The notes beneath the pieces were generated by a model that was not told where the DNA came from, did not search any database, and was given only the letters and a program-made list of their open reading frames with translations. This document shows, in pieces, positions 17,242 to 21,115 of a stretch of 21,115 nt of DNA (positions are counted from its first letter, which is position 1; each line of letters opens with the position of its first letter). The stretch covers positions 1 through 21,115 of the forward strand of contig BAXO01000089.1 of assembly GCA_001310555.1 (NCBI GenBank). The letters run 5' to 3'. This stretch comes from Bacillus sp. JCM 19058 (lineage in GTDB: Bacteria > Bacillota > Bacilli > Bacillales_H > Bacillaceae_D). Both the position numbers and the translations under genes were made by a program.

Positions 17242-18027
17242 TTACAGGTCTGAAAACCCAAAATATTGCTCGGCTAATTGTTTAAACTTTGTATCGTCAA
17301 TCTGTTCCTTTTTCGTTTTGCCATTTATCCATTGCGTAAAGGACGTATTGGTTAATGTAACATTTCCATCGTTTGTCAGCTGTGTAATCAGAACCTTTTT
17401 GTTAAATGGCGATTCATCGTGCTCGACGATGACTTCTTGTACATCATTTAATTCAGACATGTGGTCTAATGGTCGTTTTGAATCAAAAGCATAACCCAAT
17501 TTCCATTCTGTGTCTTTATATTTTAACTTCACTTCCAATACATAGTTGCCATATGTATTTTCCATTGCTTTGACTCGAAATTCCCCGTTTCTCGAGGCGG
17601 CTGTTTCGCCAGTTAAAGGTACAGGCATTAACGGCAAGCTGTCCCCAAAGCCTGTGTCTATTAAATAGGATTGGCCTTTATGTTGCAAAAGAATCGCTAA
17701 GTGAGTTCTTTCAAGGTGGAACCAGTCCTTCTTTTCATCATTGTACACCTCCCCACGAACTAAAACGGCATCAAATCCATTTTCGATTAAGAAAAAGTAA
17801 AGCAGCGGATTTAGTTCGTAGCAGAGACCTCCTCTATGATTCACAAGTATCTTTTGAATCAAATTCTCCTTCGTTACCTCTTTTATTTCATTTGAAATGA
17901 TGGCTACATTTTCGAAAGGAAACGCTGTGGCTGTTTTTTCAAGAATAGTATTTAGTGTTTCAAAAGTTATTTTTTGATCTTCCGGAAAACCAATCTTTTT
18001 TCGAAATAATGAATTCAGTCTGCTCAT
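17242..18027 (-). CDS. nat: arylamine N-acetyltransferase
   Basis: This intact 261-residue enzyme transfers acetyl from acetyl-CoA to arylamines and arylhydrazines in the cytoplasm. The catalytic triad is visible in order: Cys69 in RGGLCYELN, His109 in THLAIL and Asp124 in YLIDTGFGD. The N-terminal FPFENVAI segment is also typical. Length fits the family (about 250-280). The ATG at 18027 has AGGAGG about 8 bp upstream. It is one of the few unbroken long genes in the window. The only upstream gene trace on the same strand is an azoreductase fragment. Confidence 0.93.
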   Translation of the reverse strand: MSRLNSLFRKKIGFPEDQKITFETLNTILEKTATAFPFENVAIISNEIKEVTKENLIQKILVNHRGGLCYELNPLLYFFLIENGFDAVLVRGEVYNDEKKDWFHLERTHLAILLQHKGQSYLIDTGFGDSLPLMPVPLTGETAASRNGEFRVKAMENTYGNYVLEVKLKYKDTEWKLGYAFDSKRPLDHMSELNDVQEVIVEHDESPFNKKVLITQLTNDGNVTLTNTSFTQWINGKTKKEQIDDTKFKQLAEQYFGFSDL

Positions 18028-18161
18028 CTTTATTCATCCTCCTACTATTTTTTTAATACTGCTAAGAATCGAAATTTAAGTCCAATTCAGCTACACGGTA
18101 GTCTAGTAAGATCATCGCTCCTGTTCAGCCGTTTATGAACACTTCCTTTTCAATCGTTGAG

Positions 18162-18290
18162 TCATCTTTCTTCAATCTCTTCATAAAGATGTGTCTCTTG
18201 GTTACGCACCCGAAAGGTTTCATAAAGGTTTAGGCTCACAGAGTCTTTTGGATTTCGGTCACTCGCCTTTACAAATAATATTGCTATCAT
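18162..18290 (-). pseudogene. FMN-dependent NADH-azoreductase, N-terminal fragment
   Basis: A 42-codon minus-strand frame begins MIAILFVKASDRNPKDSVSL and continues NLYETF. This matches the start of AzoR/AcpD-type azoreductases, which begin with a beta strand LFVKA and a short loop leading to S-x-x-LYxxF, in which the flavin-phosphate loop lies. A GAGGCGG site precedes the ATG. The frame ends at a TGA after EEIEER, and I see no continuation downstream in any frame, so about four fifths of the protein is missing. It is a relic lying about 135 bp upstream of nat on the same strand. Confidence 0.5.
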
Positions 18291-18737
18291 GCTACCGCCT
18301 CTTTTTTTGAACTATCTTAACTGTACTAGTTCTAGGTTCCAGCCACTTCGTCCATCCGTCTAAACTTCGCATACAAAAAAGGCCTGATCATTGATAAGAC
18401 CTTTCTTACGACTATCGTCGTACGCTATGCTTTAAAGGATGATGCCAAGCACACGAGTCGCATCGCTGTTTTATGAACCGAAGGGAGGGTGGGAACAAGT
18501 GTAGGAATGGATCTTGTTAGTCAGGTTGACTCGGCCAAGCTATTCGTGTCGACATGTACTGAAATTAACTGGGAAATGAGTTCAGTTTATGACCGGATCG
18601 TTCTTATACTATTGTAGGGGGATGTTACGATTGGTTCATTTAATCTGCTTCTATCACTGCGTTTCCAGAAAATGGTGATTATAATATTCGAATAAACCCA
18701 GGTTCAATATTAAATAAAAGTAGCGGGTAGCCTTGTG
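18291..18737. other. intergenic, only a terminator recognised
   Basis: Between the azoreductase relic and tgl I recognise only the minus-strand terminator at 18375-18404. Short frames on both strands have no ribosome-binding site or family resemblance. Confidence 0.5.
18375..18404 (-). terminator. Rho-independent terminator (minus strand)
   Basis: On the minus strand AAAGG-T-CT pairs with AG-G-CCTTT (one mismatch, stem extended by GAT/ATC) and is followed by a T run (complement of A6 at 18375-18380). It is oriented to end transcription coming from tgl, though it lies about 330 nt beyond that gene. Confidence 0.55.
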
Positions 18738-19590
18738 TTAACTAATATGATTGTACATCGTGTACAATAAAAGCAAATATTGATCAAACGAAATTGAATT
18801 TTTGCTATGATGGACGATCATATGTTGGGATTTATAGTAAGAGTAGCTTCGTTGCCCCATTGCAATTTTCGCCAAATGGTCAAAGGAAGGTCTCGTCGTT
18901 CTGTTCATCAAATAGGCTGATTGATTGCTCCCCGGCTTTCTCGCTTGATTCAAAGTTTGAATCATTTGTTCAGCTGTTCCAATTGCTATTCCATGACCAA
19001 AATACGTACCATCTTCGAGAACAACGGCATTTTCTCCTCTCCATTGAGGCGTTTGAGGATCGAAATCTGGATTATTAAAGTAGACGACGTCTCCGGGTAG
19101 GAAGTAGTGTGTATCATATGACGTTAGTCCAAGGTCAGGATCAGCATGCCAGCTATATAAATAGATGTTTTGAAAAAAATTGATTGAATAACTGCTCGCC
19201 TATAAGGCTTAGGACCGCATGATAATAAATAATAATCATTGCTGTTGCACATTCAAATGCATATAGCGAGCTGTTCGAATAAATATCTTGAATCGCGTCC
19301 GATGGCTTTATGCCTTGCCGCAGCTGGAATCCACCCGTATTCGTCAAAAGCCAGTATTGAGGATTACAGCGGGAATTTTCAAATACTGCGAACTGTACAT
19401 TGCTTTGATTCATGGCCCTTGCACTTAATACGATATTTTTTCGTAAGCTAAGCTCAAATGACAATTCGTCTACGGATGAGTACGAATAAACCGTCGGATT
19501 GTTATTCATCCGTTGAATAATCGCACGTTCAATACCCCCAGTTGGCCACATGCTACTTTGTTGAAAAGGTTCCCCCGCTATTTGGATCAT
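18738..19590 (-). CDS. tgl: spore coat protein-glutamine gamma-glutamyltransferase (one frameshift)
   Basis: This transglutaminase cross-links spore coat proteins through Gln-Lys isopeptide bonds. The joined product has about 283 residues. The N-terminal part reads MIQIAGEPFQQSSMWPTGGI, then the catalytic Cys in YAFECATAM. The A7 run near 19170 carries one base too many; the next frame continues YLYSWHADPDLGLTS, LPGDVVYFNNPDFDPQTPQW, RGENAVVLEDGTYFGHGI, and RKPGSNQSAYL to the end at TAA 18738. All are hallmarks of Bacillus Tgl. An AAGGAGG site precedes the ATG. It marks the host as an endospore former. Expression should be restricted to the mother cell late in sporulation. Confidence 0.93.
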
Positions 19591-19627
19591 ACTATACCTC
19601 CTTCCATGTTCAAGTGTTTATACATTT

Positions 19628-19649
19628 TATGCAATTACCGGTCTGAAGT
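19628..19649 (-). promoter_or_regulatory. possible sigma-K-type promoter of tgl
   Basis: On the minus strand AC (19648-19649) lies 16 bp before CATAAAATG (CATA at 19628-19631), close to the sigma-K pattern AC-16-CATAnnnTA with one mismatch. It is about 38 bp before the tgl start. The motif is short, so this rests mainly on the sporulation role of Tgl. Confidence 0.3.
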
Positions 19650-19660
19650 GTAATCTTTAG

Positions 19661-19810
19661 GCGGAGCAAGAAGATGCAGTAGCCCGAATACGTTATCCTA
19701 TAGACCCGTAAGTGGTTGAAGAACAGGTCTGGCTTCCGAAAAGACCGCCATATGGGGAAAATCGCTTATACAAGCAGGAGATTGAACCTGCGTATGGAAT
19801 GTATCACTAG
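19661..19810 (+). pseudogene. unrecognised coding remnant
   Basis: One frame reads AEQEDAVARIRYPIDP, a TAA at 19709-19711, then VVEEQVWLPKRPPYGENRLY and KQEIEPAYGMYH before a TAG at 19808. The composition (Glu, Lys, Pro and aromatic residues) looks protein-like and the frame is continuous apart from one stop. It has no start or ribosome-binding site at its left end and I do not recognise a family. It may be the C-terminal relic of a lost gene. Confidence 0.3.
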
Positions 19811-19877
19811 AAAAAAATGTTCGAGGGAGCCATAATGTGACACGGGTGAAGAAGTCCAATCATTCACGAGGAGGGGT

Positions 19878-20883
19878 ATGATGAGAATTTTAATCATCGG
19901 CGGAACGAGTTTTATAGGCCCTTATGTTGTCCGCGCCTTGCAGGAGAAGGGACACGATATCACGGTTTTTCACCGCGGGAAAACGAGCTCAAATTTACTC
20001 GGAGATGTTCGGCATATTTATGGAGAGCGCGATGAGCTTGAACAACAAATGAAAGAAATTACAAAGGTGAATCCAACTGTTGTGCTTGATATGATACCTT
20101 ATTTTGAAAAGCATGCCCAAATGGTGATGAACGTATTTCAAGGTTTAGTTGAACGAGTTGTTGTCATTAGTAGTGTAGACGTTTATCGAGCATACGAAAT
20201 TCTCAATCGAATGAAAGCAGGTAGCATTCAAAGGGTTCCTTTAAAGGAGACAGATGAATTAAGAAGCGTACTGTTTCCGTATCGAGGGAAACTACAGAAG
20301 GACTTTGCGCATGATTACGAAAAAAATTTTGGTAGAGCAAACCGTCCTTAACAATACAGAGCTTTCAGCAACCATTTTGAGGCTTCCAATGGTTTATGGA
20401 CCTAACGATCCACAAAGGAGACTACTTGAATACGTTCAGCGCATGAAAGACGAACGACCGTATATTTTATTAGATGAACGAATGGCTGACTGGAGAACTT
20501 CGATGGGCTATGTTGAAAATGTCGCTTCAGCGATTGCTATGGCCGTAGATAATAAAGAAGCTGCTTCTCATATAATAAATATTGGTGAAAGTATAGCCTT
20601 ATCTTTGCTTGAACAAGTGGAAGAAATCGGGGAAGTCATGAATTGGAAGGGACAAGTAATTTCGGTTCCTAAAGGGACTATGCAGGATGAATTACCATTT
20701 GACACAAGACAGGATCTCGTGATCGACACGACCAAACTACGCGAGCAATTTAATTATGAAGAACCTATTTCACGAAAGGAAGGGCTAACAAGAACCGTTC
20801 GCTGGGAGCTTGCTAATTTACCGAAAAACTCACCATTCGATTACGATAAAGAAGACGCCGTTTTCCGTAGGTTAAACCTGTAG
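19878..20883 (+). CDS. NAD-dependent epimerase/dehydratase family protein (one frameshift)
   Basis: An extended SDR of about 334 residues. The N-terminal NAD-binding motif is MRILIIGGTSFIGPYVVRAL, followed by DITVFHRGKTSS; the mid-strand VVVISSVDVY and later DYEKILVEQT (YxxxK-like) fit the family, as do RLPMVYGPNDPQRR and YVENVASAIAMAV. The frame breaks in the A7 run near 20320-20326, one base too long. Start codons at 19878 and 19881 follow GAGGAGGGG. The C-terminus has TRTVRWELANLP typical of nucleoside-sugar-type epimerases of Bacillus. The substrate is not evident and no sugar cluster is nearby. A small GAGGA/TCCTC hairpin follows the stop; 20884-21115 holds nothing else I can assign. Confidence 0.88.
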
Positions 20884-21115
20884 AAAGAGGAGCTTCCTCA
20901 TTTAACGTTCGTATAAAAGAATGGAAAGGTATTGAAGGGCAGCTCTGTAAGCAAAGATTTGCCTCGTCATATTAGTTAGAGACTTGCTTAATGATGATAA
21001 ATTAACATGTTTAGTTTTACTGATAAAGATTCGCAATCTTCAATCAAAAAAATGACCGCGCTTTATGTATTTTAGTGGAATTAAGAAAAAGTCAACGAGC
21101 TACATGGATGGTTCT

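Overview
The window looks like chromosomal DNA of an endospore-forming low-GC Firmicute (Bacillaceae). Ribosome-binding sites are strong AGGAGG types, GTG and TTG starts occur, a spore-coat transglutaminase (Tgl) is present, and the protein families are Bacillus-like. No rRNA, tRNA, CRISPR array or intact insertion sequence was found. Many long genes are broken by one-base frameshifts, mostly in A or T runs of 7-9. Their fragments rejoin into full-length proteins, so most breaks are probably assembly errors, and I give spans for the rejoined genes.

Layout. 1-1473: a minus-strand MerR regulator, SDR oxidoreductase and DsbA-like thiol protein operon behind a MerR-type promoter with a 19-bp spacer. 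1823-2197: a small membrane protein. 2400-4554: a QacA/SmvA-like MFS efflux pump behind a second MerR-type promoter with a perfect 22-bp palindrome, followed by its probable MerR regulator. 4714-6498: on the minus strand, an M23-type lipoprotein, and an HTH regulator overlapping a small membrane protein.

7002-12907 is the centrepiece: a thiazole-forming TOMM/RiPP cluster of the heterocycloanthracin type. It holds an 88-residue precursor whose core has 15 cysteines and no Ser or Thr, a terminator-like hairpin, then three co-directional maturation genes: an ocin-ThiF-like leader-binding partner (F), a fused C-YcaO cyclodehydratase (D) ending in PHPHPFP, and a SagB-type dehydrogenase with two domains. 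Together they would convert Cys residues to thiazolines (F + D, ATP) and then thiazoles (B, FMN). The precursor core changes from a Cys-Phe-Asn/Arg triplet repeat to a Cys-Gly-Gly-Arg four-residue repeat. No transporter or immunity gene lies in the cluster.

The cluster is followed by a possible IS6-like transposase fossil and a phnW gene missing its 5' half, then phnX (2-aminoethylphosphonate degradation). 14989-16918: a small membrane protein, a heavily frameshifted GNAT acetyltransferase and a TetR regulator. 17242-18290: on the minus strand, arylamine N-acetyltransferase and, upstream of it, the N-terminal fragment of an FMN azoreductase. 18738-19590: tgl on the minus strand. 19878-20883: an NAD-dependent epimerase/dehydratase on the plus strand.
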